From NCBI RefSeq assembly GCF_963259705.1, contig NC_081846.1:90718641-90782640 (forward strand): DNA of 64,000 nt, in the 5' to 3' direction. Position 1 is the first letter of the stretch. Every line of letters begins with the position of its first letter. Shown here in pieces: positions 22,808 through 34,345 of this stretch. Both the position numbers and the translations under genes were made by a program. The DNA is from Myotis daubentonii (Eukaryota > Chordata > Mammalia > Chiroptera > Vespertilionidae). The notes under the pieces are model-generated. The model made no database searches. It was not told the DNA's origin and saw only the letters and a list, made by a program, of their open reading frames with translations.

Positions 22808-22995
22808 GAACATTAAGAGAATAGATGTTAACTGTTCTCACCACAAACAAGAAATGGTCATTTTGTGATAAAATGGAGGTGACAACTAAAGCTATGGTGG
22901 TAATTACTTTATAATTCATAAGCGTATCAATTCAACAGTTATACACCTTATTGACGGTATTCACATGTAATAAACAATATTACATGTAAATAAAT
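22808..22995 (+). repeat. Old L1M 3' end
   Basis: 'cattaagagaatagatgttaactgttctcaccacaaa' then 'gtggtaattactttataattcataagcgtatcaa' and 'acaccttattgac' follow the order of L1M 3' UTRs, where similar wording occurs at 28.30 kb. Confidence 0.65.
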
Positions 22996-23414
22996 AAAGC
23001 TAGGAAAAACAGAAGCTTTAAAAAGAGAGTGGGAGCTTAAGGATAGGTGGGAAATACTAAATTTTCTTCAAGCAAATAGATGTTTGAGTTATATAAGTAT
23101 CAAATGAAAGATAATGCTAGAAGGCTGAAAGGCATGAGTCAAAGGTTAGATTTAACACCTTATTTTTTGGTGAAAATATTTATATATTGGGTAGGGTGGA
23201 GGGAAGGGGGTTGGAGTGTGAATCTAACAGATTCTACCAGAAGGTGGGCAATTACACATACTCTTTGAGTATAATGGTATGACTCCTCCCCCATCCCTCT
23301 GTCTCAGATCATTGTAGCACCTGTATCCACAGCCAAGCAAGAACAGGGTCTATGGAATTTGTGAGTAGAACTATTTTAATGCAGTGAACTCATATCCATC
23401 ACCCAAGTTTAATT

Positions 23415-23610
23415 CCAGTGACGTTACAGCTAAATACCCTGAGCATCTCACTTCACTTATCAGAACCTCAGTGTCCACAACAAGAAAATTGACATACACA
23501 TGCCTGCCCTAAGGATCATTGCTGAGGATTAGTTGGTTGTTGAGGGCCCTTAACACAGCCTAGTACATAGTATATAGTTAATATGTGTTAATTGACTAGC
23601 ATCACTTTTA
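23415..23610 (+). repeat. MIR SINE
   Basis: Full-order MIR match: 'acctcagtgtccacaacaagaaaatt', 'gccctaaggatcattgctgaggattag' and 'taacacagcctagtacatagtatatagttaatatgtgtta'. Confidence 0.7.
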
Positions 23611-25084
23611 CTGTAGAAGCTAATGCTACCCAGAGCATTCTAGGGGGGACTGAGTTCTGGTAGACTCTGAAGTTCAATTCCCTATGCAATGATGATACTG
23701 CTTTGTCAACTCACATATCTTAGTCTCTTGTAGACTACACAGGGAAAATGGTCACCAACTTCAGCCACCACATTTCCTTTGCTTCTAACTAGGATGAATA
23801 CATCCTCCAAAGTATAAGTATTGAGGACAAAAATCTCGCTGGAAGTAGGTATGCTCAGACCATAAGCAAAAGTCAGGACTGTCTGGGCAACAGTGGCATA
23901 TAGTCAACAAAATGCTGAGTTCTCTCTGTGCTTTGGGGCAACGAACAAGGGTGGTTCTGAAACTTGTCTCTTTTAGTTCTACAAAGTGAGCAATATAAAA
24001 CAATTGATGCCTAGCACGTTTTCAGAAAATATTAAATACGAAAGTGAGGGAATAAAAAGAAACAAACTTTTTACAAATCATGACCTGAGGCAAAATAAAG
24101 CAGATGGGAAATGATGGTAGAAGCATTATATAGAAGGCATATGCTTCCTCACACATAACCTAGGACATAATTAAAAGGGGAGAAGTGGGAAAAGAATAAG
24201 GAAGAGTCATTTAAAGCATTGGTACGATCAAGGGCTGGAGACCACCTGTAATTCAATATGAGAATGTGGCTCTCCTGCAGTCTGGGCTCTTTGTCAAAGG
24301 TACAGTTCTTTAGCCAGAAGTCCCACCTTGGAATGCCTGGGTCTCGTGGAAGCATTCTTAATCATCTTGAACTTTTGGTCACTCAGGAAAGGCACTATAT
24401 CCCCCACCTGAGACCGGTTTGTTACAAATATCTCCTAGTTTGCTTGTCTAGGTCTCTGTTCTGACTGTGGACAGGTAAGTGAACACATGATTGGCCATAT
24501 GGGGTATTAAGATTTGCTTATTCACATATAAAGTTGACTATAATGAATAATTAGGCAAAGGTAAATGCTTTCTAAAGTCTGGATTACTTATCTGTAGAAG
24601 CAAATACATTACTTTTTTCCAGTATTTTCTTCTTTTGAAAATAGTTTGTGATGCCTTTGGTGGGACTTAAATGAGTAGAATCTTCTTATACCTTATTATA
24701 ATCTCGTTATCTTTGATGTCTCCCTTTGAATATAGCATTAAGTCCATTAGACCTGATGATCTTGAGTAATCTTGAGAAAGTCGAATAATCTTATTTTCCC
24801 ATCTAACTTCTAATTTAGGGACTGGCTTCATCTGTATTTGAGAAATATCCAATTTTTGCCCTGAAACTTCCTTCAGCTGTCTTAGCATTAATCGCATCTA
24901 GTGAAGATGCTGCAATATCCCTAGTGCCTAGCAGATGAGCTGGCGCTGAGAGCCTAACATAGTGAGAAAATTGCTGCTCCAAGGCTGGGCACAATTGGCA
25001 GAAAGGTAATAGTCAGGTACAAGAGGGCCTGGTCCTGAGGCTGGCACTGGCTTCTGCATGTCAACATAGTGATGACTTCAACTG
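23611..25084. other. Single-copy DNA
   Basis: Nothing recognised. Confidence 0.4.
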
Positions 25085-25165
25085 TATGGGCCCTGACTTC
25101 AGACAAACCTGGATTCAAATTCTACTCCTGTACTGACTACACCGACTAGTTATTTGATATTTGCT
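25085..25165 (+). repeat. MIR-like fragment
   Basis: 'cagacaaacctggattcaaattctactcctg' and 'tagttatttgat' resemble the MIR head region. Confidence 0.4.
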
Positions 25166-25226
25166 CTACCAGCCCCGGATTGCCTGCCATGGGATTTCTC
25201 ATTGCAGAAAACAAATAGAAACGTAT

Positions 25227-25229
<3 letters not shown>

Positions 25230-25284
<55 letters not shown>
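25230..25284 (+). repeat. (CT)n microsatellite
   Basis: About 27 uninterrupted CT units followed by 'catttccg'. No SINE body flanks it. Confidence 0.95.
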
Positions 25285-25287
<3 letters not shown>

Positions 25288-27282
25288 CCGCCTAACACCT
25301 AACACCCCAGTTCCTAATTAAAAGTGTTCTTGCTAGCATATAGACCTATCCTAATTGATGTGCTAAGGTAATTGTTGATCATGATAGTACTACTACTAAT
25401 AATAATATTGAAAAAAAGAGGATTGGCTCAGTATTTATTTTAATACAACACCGTAATATATAGTAAATCTTTTGTAGTTGAAACTTAATGAGGAATGGGT
25501 TCACCCAATCTCCGATATGAAAGTGCATATTGGGGTTTCCTGGAGATAGAGATAACTATATGGAGTGTTTAGGTTTCAGGATAGCTCCTGTATATTGTAT
25601 TCATTTTGAAATATGGCAAGTGTAATGCCAGAACTTGTAGTTTATAGGACTCTATGGTTCCTCCTCTTTGGCTGCAGATGGTTGATGACAAGTATCAACA
25701 AAACTTCCTTGCCCAAAGAGGGCCTGGATTTTTCACCCTCCATATAATGAGATGAGGAGAGCCCTGTCTTGCATGGAAATGTATATTGCTAATTATTTAT
25801 GGGAAAACAAGTCTCAGGTCAAAATATATACTCCTCACTAGCAGGCATCCCATTTTACGGACAAGGTTAAAAGCACTCTGCTCTTACGTTTCAGAAGGCA
25901 CCACATATTTTACATGTGGCTGTGGGAGAAGAATATTTTATGGTAGAATCTCAAGTTTGGAGATGCCCTTCAAAGCCATTAAGTTTCTCTCCCCATCTTA
26001 AGTCTGCACCGTCGCCCACAGGAGGTGGTCAGCTGGATGATGTTTCCTGCATCCCCCTTCCTTTGTTGCATCTTGTTCTTGTCATGGGAGTCACATGTCA
26101 TTCATTCCCAATTCTGCTAAAATACCTTTACACTGGACATCTGTAGTATTTTCCACCCAATTCATCTGACTCCGTTTGAATGTGCTTACTGCTTACTGTC
26201 CTGGTCCTTAAACGTGATGCACACTCCTTTGTCTGTGTTATTCTTTAAATGTGCAACACCCCCAAATAACTCCAAAGTAAGATTTTTTTTCTTGAGCAGC
26301 CCAGAGAAGAAAAATACTAAAGTTCTCATGAATGAATTTTGATTGAAAGAGCATGTCACATGTTTACTAATATCAACTTTGATATTTGTTAAAGTCACTA
26401 GATTACCCAAATGGCAAAGAAGTTTTCAGTAAGGCTAAATTTAGAATGTTGGGTATTTGGCCCTGAATATTCTCTCCTTGGATTGGGCTCACCATCTGAT
26501 CATGTACAGATTTTGATGGATCCATCCTTAGACATTCATTAAGTGTAAAGTTTAAATAAATTAAGGGATATATTATCATAAATGACAACTGGGAGATATA
26601 TTGGTCCATGTTTTTCTTGATTAGATTTTAATTGGATCAGTCAAACCTTCCTTCAAGGTAAAATCAGAAATAAAAATCTTTCCTGTAAAGGTCTTATACT
26701 TTTAACTAATTTCATATCAGAAGCATGACTAACTTGCCCTAAGGCACACAATATTAGTTTTTCTTCCTTTTTGTTTTCTAGTCCCCTGTACTTGTTAACT
26801 TCAGAACTGCATTCTATCATACATGGAAAACCTAAATTCATGGGGAAACTCTTATTTATGAAATTGTTCTACATACCTTTGGTTTAGTACCTCTCAAATA
26901 TCAACCAGGAGTGAAGAATGTTTCAGTGACAGGTTTTCTAAGTAAGAATGCTAGGCTTATCTGAGAAACCTCATAGAACTTGAAATTAGAGAATTAAAAT
27001 AAAAATCCTTCCACTGGCAGGCAGTAGACAGTTCCATTGCAGCAAATGTTGGCAAGACAACTAAGAGTCAAATGGGAATTCCATTTGGTCCCTTTCAATC
27101 CTACAAAAGCACCACAAAATTAAAGTGTGGCACATGACTTAGTCTTAGATGCTCTATGCAGAATGTGATAAAAGAAGAGAGATGGCTAGAGAGGTAGCAC
27201 AACGTAGTGAAAAGAACTGTCTGGCTGTTCCATATGTGGCTAGTGAGCTACTGACATATTACTAGTTAAATTAAAATATGCT
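25285..27282. other. Single-copy DNA
   Basis: No gene or confident repeat recognised over 2 kb. Confidence 0.4.
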
Positions 27283-27982
27283 TCTTGGACTATGACATGA
27301 GTCCAATTTCACTTTTTGGTTTGTGAATATCAAGTTTTTCCAACACCATTTTTTGAAGAGACTATTTTTTCGCCATTGTGTATTCTTGGCTCCCTTGTTG
27401 AAGATTAGTTGACTATACATGTGGGTTTATTTTTCAGCTCTCTATTCTGTTCCATTGGTATATATGTCTATTTTTACACCATTACTGTACTGTTTTGACT
27501 ACTGAAACTTTGTAATATATTTTGAAATCAGAAATTGTGTTGACTCTAGTTTTGTTCTTCTTGCTCTAATCAGGACCTGCTATGATTTCATATGAAAATA
27601 GGGAATTTTTTCTGCTTCTGTAAAATATGTCATTAGAATTTTGATAAGGATTACATTGAATGCATCAATCACTTTGACTGAAGTGAACTAAAGGTGTAAA
27701 TGTAAAAACCTACAATTATTAGAAAAACACATAGAGGAAAAGCTTCTTGACATTTATCTTGGCAATTATTTCTTAGATATGACATCAAAAGAACAGGCAA
27801 CACAAGAAAAAAATAAATTTGTGAGACTGCATCACACTAAAAAGCTTCTTCACAACAAAGGAAACATTACAAAATGAAAGGCAGATGTTTCTTAGCAGAA
27901 AACATTTTCAAACTATATATCTAATGAAGAATTAATACACAAAATAGGGAATTTCTATAACTGATTAAAAGTAGGCAAAAGA

Positions 27983-28202
27983 GCCCTAACCGGTTTGGCT
28001 CAGTGGATAGAGCGTCAGCCTGCAGACTCAAGGGTCCCAGGTTCGATTCCGGTCAAGGGCATGTACCTTGGTTGTGGGCACATCCCCAGTGGGGAGTGTG
28101 CAGGATGTGGCTGATCGATGTTTCTCTCTCGTCAGTGTTTCTAGCTCTCTACCCCTCTCCCTTTCTCTCTGTAAAAAATCAATAAAATATATTTTTTTTA
28201 AA
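27983..28202 (+). mobile_element. VES SINE in old L1
   Basis: Full-length SINE with A box 'tggctcagtggatag', B box 'ggttcgattcc', CT-rich end and A tail. The 16-bp target-site duplication aaaagtaggcaaaaga is exact at 27967-27982 and 28203-28218, so it is among the younger insertions here. Confidence 0.95.
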
Positions 28203-28353
28203 AAAAGTAGGCAAAAGAACCAAATAAACATTTTCTTAAGTCTGAGAAACATGCTTGAGAGCACAGGGTCTTAAGTTAATAACACTGTATTGTAAATTTA
28301 AAATTTGTTAAGAGAATAGATCTTATATTGTGTACTTATCCCTTCCAAAATAA

Positions 28354-29198
28354 TCTACACTAATAAAAGACAAACATTCAAATTGACCATACCTTTGCTA
28401 TGCCTTAAGCCATGCCCACCAACCAGTCAGAGCGATTATATGCAAATTAACCCCACCAAGATTGCGGCCAGCAGCCACGGAGCTGGAGAAAGCAGGAGTC
28501 TTGGTTGCCCCAGTGATGGAGAAAGCCAAGCTTCCTGCCTGCTGCGGCCAGCTCTGAGCTCCACTCAAGGCAACAAAGTTTCAATTATAGAAGATAAATA
28601 AACCCCAGATACCTGCTTTCAGCCAGCTGTGGCCATGGAGCTGGAGTGAGCAGAAGGCTTGGGTTGTCCCTGGCAATGGAGGAAGCCAAACTTCCCGCCC
28701 ACCCTGGCTGGCTCTGAGCTCCCCTCATGGCTACAAAGGTTCAATTATAGAAGGTAAATAAATCCCAGGATAAAAAAAGAAAACAGAAAAAAAGGAGAGG
28801 CTGGGAGCTTCCGTCACTGGGGGGTTCGGCCAACCTGAAAATGGCCCTCAGCCCCTCACCAAGACTGGCCAGACACCCCAGTGGGGACCCCCACCCTAAA
28901 GGGGGTGTGGCCAGCCTAAAAACAACCATCAGCCTATCACCCAGGCTGGCTAAACCTCCATATGGTGAGGGTCCCCACTGGTGGGGGCTTGACCAGCATG
29001 CAAACAGCTATCAGCCCCTCACCCAGGCTGGCCAGGCACCCCAGTGGGGACCCCCACCCCGAAGGGAGTGTGACCAGCCTGCAAACAGCCATCAGCCCCT
29101 CATACAGGCTGTCCAGGCACCCCTGAAGGACCCCCACCCTGATCCGGGACACACTTCAGGGCAAATCAGCCGGCCCCCACCTATGCACCAGGCCTCTA
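28354..29198 (+). mobile_element. Helitron unit A (first of an A+B pair)
   Basis: Begins TCTACACTAATAAAAGACA after a left flank ending in A, and ends 'tgcaccaggcctcta' at 29198, directly joined to unit B. The interior has two tandem copies of an about 155-bp block ('ctggag..gagcaggag' to 'caattatagaaggtaaataaa') and three or four copies of an about 90-bp block ('cagcccctcacccaggctggccaggcacccc'). The expected terminal G of CTAG is missing at the junction. Related units are at 43155-43799 and 44932-45506. Confidence 0.88.
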
Positions 29199-29658
29199 TC
29201 CTATATAATAAAAGGGTAATATGCAAATTGACCCTAACAGCAGAAAGACTGGGAATGACTGTCACTCTGACACACACTGACCACCAGGGGGCAGATGCTC
29301 AATGCAGGAGCTGCCCCATGGTGGTCAGTGTGCTCCCACAGTGGGAGCTCTGCTCAGCCACAAGCAAGGCTGATGGCTGCCAGCACAGCGGTTGTGGTGG
29401 GAGCCTCTCCTGCCTCCTCAGCAGCAATAAGGATGTCCGACTGCCACTTAGGTCTGCTCCCTGCTGGTAAGTGGACATCCCCTGAGGGCTGCCGGGCTGC
29501 CAGAGGGATGTCTGACTGCCAGCTTGGGCCCGATCCCTCAGGGAGCGGCCTTAAGCCATCAGATGAACATCCCCCGAGGGGTCCCAGACTGCAAGAGGGC
29601 ATAGGCCGGGCTGAGGGACCCCCCTGAGTGCACAAATTTTTGTGCACCTGGCCTCTAG
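29199..29658 (+). mobile_element. Helitron unit B (second of an A+B pair)
   Basis: Begins TCCTATATAATAAAAGGG, the canonical HeliBat 5' end, and finishes with hairpin 'gtgcac..aaattttt..gtgcac', then CTAG at 29655-29658. The right flank T plus the left flank A of unit A restore an A/T target with no duplication. An internal imperfect palindrome (gaccaccagggggcag ... ccccatggtggtc) lies at 29280-29326. It is non-coding despite a 209-codon chance frame. Confidence 0.92.
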
Positions 29659-29924
29659 TAATGAATAAATAAGGTAAAAGAAAACTTTTGGTGTTTTGGA
29701 TATGTTTATGGCATAGATTGTGGTGGTAGTTTTATGAATATACAGTATACTTATTTCCAAACTCATTAATTTGTATACATTAGACATGTACCTCAAAAGT
29801 AGTTAAAAGGTTCTACTTTAAAGACTTAAAAAATCACAGTATCTGAGTAATACTTTTATACCATTATATATTAAAATAATATTTTGTATATATTTTTAAA
29901 ATAATGTCAACTGTTTCTATTTAT

Positions 29925-30118
29925 TTTATTTATGTTTTAATTTTATTTCATATCTTTTAGAGATGAAGGGAGAGAGAGATAGAGAGAGAGACATTGGCTT
30001 GTTTTTCCACTTATTTATTCATTCATTGGTTGATTCTTGCATGTGACCTGACCACGGATGGAACCTGCATCCTTGGTGTATCTGGTCGACACTTTGACCA
30101 TCTAATGTACCCAGCCAA
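29925..30118 (-). mobile_element. Older VES-type SINE, minus strand
   Basis: In reverse: 'tttagagatgaagggagagag', 'ttccacttatttattcattcattggttgattcttgcatgtgacctgacc' and a degenerate tRNA-like head ending 'acccagcca'. It carries a central block absent from the other copies here, as in older bat SINE subfamilies. Confidence 0.65.
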
Positions 30119-30844
30119 AGGTAGTCTTCTGATTTTTTTTAATGAGGCTACTAGAAAATATAAAATTACACAAGAAGATTGCTTTCCATTTCCTTATGCA
30201 TACACTTTGGAGTCATGTGGGTCTATGCATTTATACCAGTTCTTAAACTTTTTAAGTTTCACTGTCAACATACAAATTATTGCTATAAATAATGTATACT
30301 TCAGAGTTCATTTGAGGATAAAAAGGAAATTACAGAGGGCACAGGTTTTTATTGTAAACTGGGTTTTACCAGTGGCACTGTGCTTGTCTCCCTGTGGGGA
30401 TCCTTGGTGAGACCACAGTACCAAACTCCGTCCCAGGAAGTTGAGGCAAGTGTCCCAACCTGTCAGACAGGAGGTGGGAGTAGGGTAAATATGGCATCCA
30501 ATCAGAAGCACATTTTATACTTGCTTTCTGTGGGAACTAGAAATCTGGGTTGTCCTGGTGAGCAATGTTAATGATCAAGGCTGAGAAAAACCCTGTAAGT
30601 CTCAGGCCCAAACACTGGCAGATTAAATGAGGAAGCAGAGTGTGAGTTCAATATGAAGGAATCTGAAAGTCTGTCTTTGTCTTCAAGCTATAAAGGCACC
30701 TTGCTCACCCATTGTTTCATATCAGGACACTGATCTCATAACTTTTTAATTTTAGTTCACATATGTAGTGACACCTGCTATACATTGCTATATCACCCAC
30801 TATATCTTCTGAACTCAAAATAACCTGGAAGGAAGGAAAGTCTG
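30119..30844. other. Unassigned DNA
   Basis: No feature recognised. Confidence 0.4.
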
Positions 30845-31278
30845 ATAGCATTTTTTAAATTTCATAATTTTTTTCAATACAGTTGACATACATTATTATA
30901 TTAGTTTCAGGTGTATACCCCAGTAATTAGATATTGCATACCTTGCCAAGTGTTTATCCCAATAAATCTCACCCACCTGGCACCACTCATAATTATTACA
31001 ATATTATTGACTATAGTCCCTAGTCTGTACTTTACACCCACATGACTATTCTGTAACTACCAAATTGTACTTCTTAATCTCTTCACTTTTTATACTCTTT
31101 CCACCAACACGGCTCCCATTAGACAATCGTCAAAACATCCTCTGTATCTATGAGTCAGTTTCTGTTCTGCTTATTCATTCATTTTGTTTTTTAAATTCAA
31201 TTATTGATATACATGTATTATCACCACTGTATTGTTCATTTATTTTTTCTTCTTCTTCTTAAAGAAGACCCTTTAACA

Positions 31279-31850
31279 TCTATATATATAAAGAGCCAAG
31301 GGCTGTCACATCTGAAACAACCGAATGGATGACCAAACAGGCTGAGTGGGGTGACAAGGCCGGCAGGGGGGTTAGTGAGGGACAACCAAACAACTGAACA
31401 GCAGGCTGCATGGGGTGACCAGGTTGGCAGGGGGCAGTTGGGGGTGACTAAGCTGGCAGGGGGGCCAGTGAGGGGTAACCAGGCCAGCAGTGGGGGCCTG
31501 AGGGGAGAGCAAGCTGGCAGGAGGTGGGCAGTTGTGGCGACCAAATTGGTGGGGGGGTGGGCAGTTGGGGACGATCACGCCAGCGGGCGGGGGGGGGGGG
31601 CGGAGGCAGTTAGGGGCTGTCAGGTTGGCAGGCAGAGGCAGTTAGGGGTGATCAGGCTGGCAGGGGGGGCAGTTAGGGGCAATCAGGCAGGCAGGCAGTT
31701 GAGCAGTTAGAAGCCAGTGGTGTTCAGGATTATGAGAGCAATGTCCAACTGCCAGTTTAGGACCGATCCTGTGGGGTCCTGGATTGGAGAGGGTGAAGGC
31801 AGGGCTGAGAGGACCTCCCCATGCATGAATTTCATGCACTGTGCTTCTAG
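31279..31850 (+). mobile_element. HeliBat-type Helitron, 572 bp, G-rich tandem body
   Basis: Starts TCTATATATATAAAGAGCC and ends 'catgaatttcatg...gcttCTAG' at 31847-31850 with a hairpin just upstream. Flanks A (31278) and T (31851), no duplication. The body is an irregular tandem repeat of about 30-50 bp built on 'gcagttaggggtgatcaggctggcagg', strongly G over C on this strand. A 119-codon frame inside is repeat-derived. Confidence 0.9.
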
Positions 31851-32095
31851 TTTCATATAATACTGGTTGGGTAGTAATGAACTTCTTTAGTTTTTTCTTG
31901 TCTGGGAAGTTCTTTATCTGTCCTTTGATTCTAAATGATAGTTTTGCTGGGTAAAGTAATCTTGGTTGTAGGTGCTTGTTTTTCATCACTTTGAATATGT
32001 ATTGCCAATTCCTTCTGGCCTGCAAGGTTTCTATTGAGAGATCAGCTGAAAGTCTTATGGGAGCTCCCTTGTAGATAACTAACTGCTTTAAAAAC
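31851..32095 (-). pseudogene. L1-family ORF1 C-terminal remnant
   Basis: About 80 codons on the minus strand encode the C-terminal domain of L1/HAL1 ORF1p, the nucleic-acid-binding chaperone of the ribonucleoprotein. Blocks include GAPIRLSAD, ETLQARRNW, IFKVMKNKHLQPRLLYPAKL and KKLKKFITTQPVL. The frame is open through to the Helitron, giving a 152-codon L1-Helitron chimeric frame with no evidence of expression. Confidence 0.85.
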
Positions 32096-32124
32096 AGCAA
32101 GAAGAAGCTGTAAGTTCATTAGCA

Positions 32125-32198
32125 TTTTAAAATATATTTTATTGATTTCAGAGAGGAAGGGAGAGGGAGAGAGAGAAACAGAAACACCAATGATGCAT
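32125..32198 (-). mobile_element. VES SINE 3' fragment, minus strand
   Basis: Only the A-tail/CT-rich end remains: 'aaaatatattttattgatttcagagaggaagggagag' through 'gaaacaccaatgatg'. The tRNA-like head is absent, so it is truncated. Confidence 0.75.
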
Positions 32199-33120
32199 GA
32201 CCCTTTATAGGATTTCTGGACCCTATCACCTTCCCTTCCTATCAGTCCTGCATGCCTGCACCTAGAAGGCACAGTTTTCTGAGCCCAACCTTCATCATAT
32301 CACACCTGGGCCCTGAGATGTTCTCTTCATCTTGCCACCTACCCCAACCCATCCCCAGACCTTTTGGACCACAGAGCTGGTCTCGGATGTATCATGGCCT
32401 GAACATGTCCTTTCAGAATGTCAGCTGCCTTTCTATTTCCTTAAAACCTTCTAATGGCGCTCTTCTAATTATGTTCTCCTATTATCCTCTTGCAGAAGCT
32501 GTTCTCCTCCCTTTTTTATTTCCAGATTCAGTACTCTTTCCAAGTATATATATATATATGCAGTATCTACATCCTCTATTAGTTTTCTCTAATTTATGCA
32601 ACTCCATTTCATTGCCCTCTTTTCACCTGGCAGTGTTTTCAAACTTTTAAAAATCATAACATCCAGTGATTAGCTAGGTTCAGTGCAGCAGGAAGTGCTC
32701 AGTGGTCAGGACAGAACTCCACTAGGCACTGCCCAGAAGCTCCAAGGGCTGTGATGATCAAGGGCTCTATATAAAACTAACTCAATCTTTGCCATAACAC
32801 ACCAACCAGGTAGCTCTGTTTCATGGGATTGATGATCGTAACTGTGGCATCCTCATGTTCCTTAATGAGTGACCTCATGTCTGATTTTTTAAAATTATTT
32901 AGAAACTATTATTAACACTTGTGTTTTAATGTAAGGGCTGTTGTGCTTTCTCTACTCCAGAACAATCACATCCTCATTAATACCTGTAGAATCTGTGATA
33001 AGTAGGCTATCTATCTGACCAGGCAATGCCTCCAGGTTTCCAAGTGACTCATGTTTTTACCCTATTTTTTTTCCAATTTGCTTGGATGCTTTGCCCTATT
33101 TTAATAGTAGAGACCTTGAG

Positions 33121-33166
<46 letters not shown>

Positions 33167-34215
33167 GTATTCCAGTATGCACTATAGGACAAGATTGTGA
33201 CTTAAAAGGATAGATATCCCACAGCCAGACAGCCAGTTAGTGATTGTGCAGCTGCCATATCCTTTTCTATTCTAGGCTCCCGATTGCTCACTGGCATGTG
33301 CTTTTGGGGTCGGTCTGGAGGCCTTCCTCTTTTATCACTCCATGCTCAGGCTGTGGGCTGGGCTGGCCATTGCCTCTCTTCCCCAGCTATAGCAGACACA
33401 CTGCCCAGAGCTCCTATGACTTACTAGAAACAAACTGGGGAATCTGCAGAGCCACACCTAATGCACCAGAGCCACTGGCAGAAGAGCAGTGATCCTGGGG
33501 GCTCCTAAGGTCTTATCACAGAAACTGCTGTGGGTTCTGTGGCTCAAAGGCATACAGGCACCCTAGGGTTCTGCACTGAGGCCTGCCTCCTGATAACTTT
33601 TATTTTGTTCATGCAAGAATGATTCCAGATATGGTAAGTTAGCCTGATCCATATTTTTATTTATTTGTTTGTTTGTTTATTTTAAAGCACTAGGAAGTAC
33701 CAAGGTAAGAGAGATAAAATACCAGTTATTGAGTCACAGGGTCTTCATTTGAATCCATTCATTTTGATTCCTATGTCCAGGTTGTAGGGGTGCTCCTCAG
33801 CCCTCTCTTCCTTGAATTTCTCTCTACAGGTGAGGCCTCTGTGGAACCTGGAAGGGGATGAGCTCTCTGGAGCATGTGCTCCTCCCCTGCCTTCCCAGTT
33901 TAGACCATGATTCTGTCAGGTGCCCAGACATCAGAATCCCATGACCTCAGAATCCCATGACCAAATGGCCCTGAGCCACCTGCTTGGCCTGTGCAGATCT
34001 CCCCCAGGTGTATCCATCTCAGGGAGGATGGGCCAGGTTAGCGTGGGCGACCTTAGGGCCAAAGCATGGCCGAACACCAGCGGATGGGCAGAGTTTGGAC
34101 AGGTGAGCTCTGCTACTGCAGGTATGCCAGGTGGCCCTGGGCATTAGCAGGGCAGAGAACAGTGGGTATTACATGTTCTAAGTTGAAGCCAGATGTTCAC
34201 ATCATTATGAAAGTA
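32199..34215. other. Single-copy DNA
   Basis: No gene recognised. A (TG)n microsatellite lies at 33123-33163, and an L2-like pattern around 32290-32520 is too weak to call. Confidence 0.4.
33123..33163 (+). repeat. (TG)n microsatellite
   Basis: About 20 TG units, nearly uninterrupted. Confidence 0.95.
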
Positions 34216-34345
34216 CTAGAGGCCTGATGTACGAAATTCATGCAAGGGGCTTGGCCCTCACAGCCCCAGTTTCATCTGGAAGGTCACCCTGAAGGTCGTT
34301 TGGCCCTCTGGTCTAATTAGCATGTTACACTTTTATTATTATAGA
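34216..34345 (-). mobile_element. Short HeliBat-type Helitron, 130 bp
   Basis: Minus-strand 5' TC at 34345-34344 followed by 'tataataataaaag', and 3' CTAG at 34216-34219 after a 'gaaattcatgc' hairpin segment. Flanks A/T. Shares 'ggtctaattag' and 'tcatctggaaggtc' with the C unit at 45980. One of the shortest units here, nearly only the two ends. Confidence 0.9.

Larger units (their letters stand above)
27283..29830 (+). mobile_element. Old L1M with 5' inversion, hosting a SINE and two Helitrons
   Basis: 27283-27683 is ORF2 in reverse ('ttccaacaccattttttgaagaga', 'cttgttgaagattagttgact', 'ctctattctgttccattggt'). From about 27690 the element runs forward ('ttagaaaaacacatagaggaaaagcttcttgacat', 'gcaacacaagaaaaaaataaa'). 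The forward part continues after the SINE to about 28250, then jumps to 3' UTR-like sequence (28270-28353) and, after the Helitron pair, 29659-29830 ('tggatatgtttatggcatagattgtggtggtag'). The reversed piece lies just upstream of the forward start on the L1 map, as in twin priming. Highly diverged. No target duplication was identified, so the outer ends are approximate. Confidence 0.7.
30845..32095 (-). mobile_element. HAL1-like element (ORF1 then 3' UTR, no ORF2), split by a Helitron
   Basis: In reverse, the ORF1 C-terminal region (31851-32095) is followed by a 3' UTR (30845-31278) with no intervening ORF2 sequence. That is the layout of half-L1 (HAL1) elements. The 3' UTR includes 'ggcaccactcataattattacaatattattgactatag' in reverse. 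A Helitron at 31279-31850 interrupts it; removing the Helitron joins 'tttaaca' to 'tttcatataatactgg', restoring continuous L1-family sequence. A 5'-truncated L1 with ORF2 deleted would look the same. Confidence 0.6.

Noticed and set aside
28841..29470. 209-codon plus-strand frame
   Set aside because: It spans the A/B Helitron junction and is not shared with the other A+B pairs.
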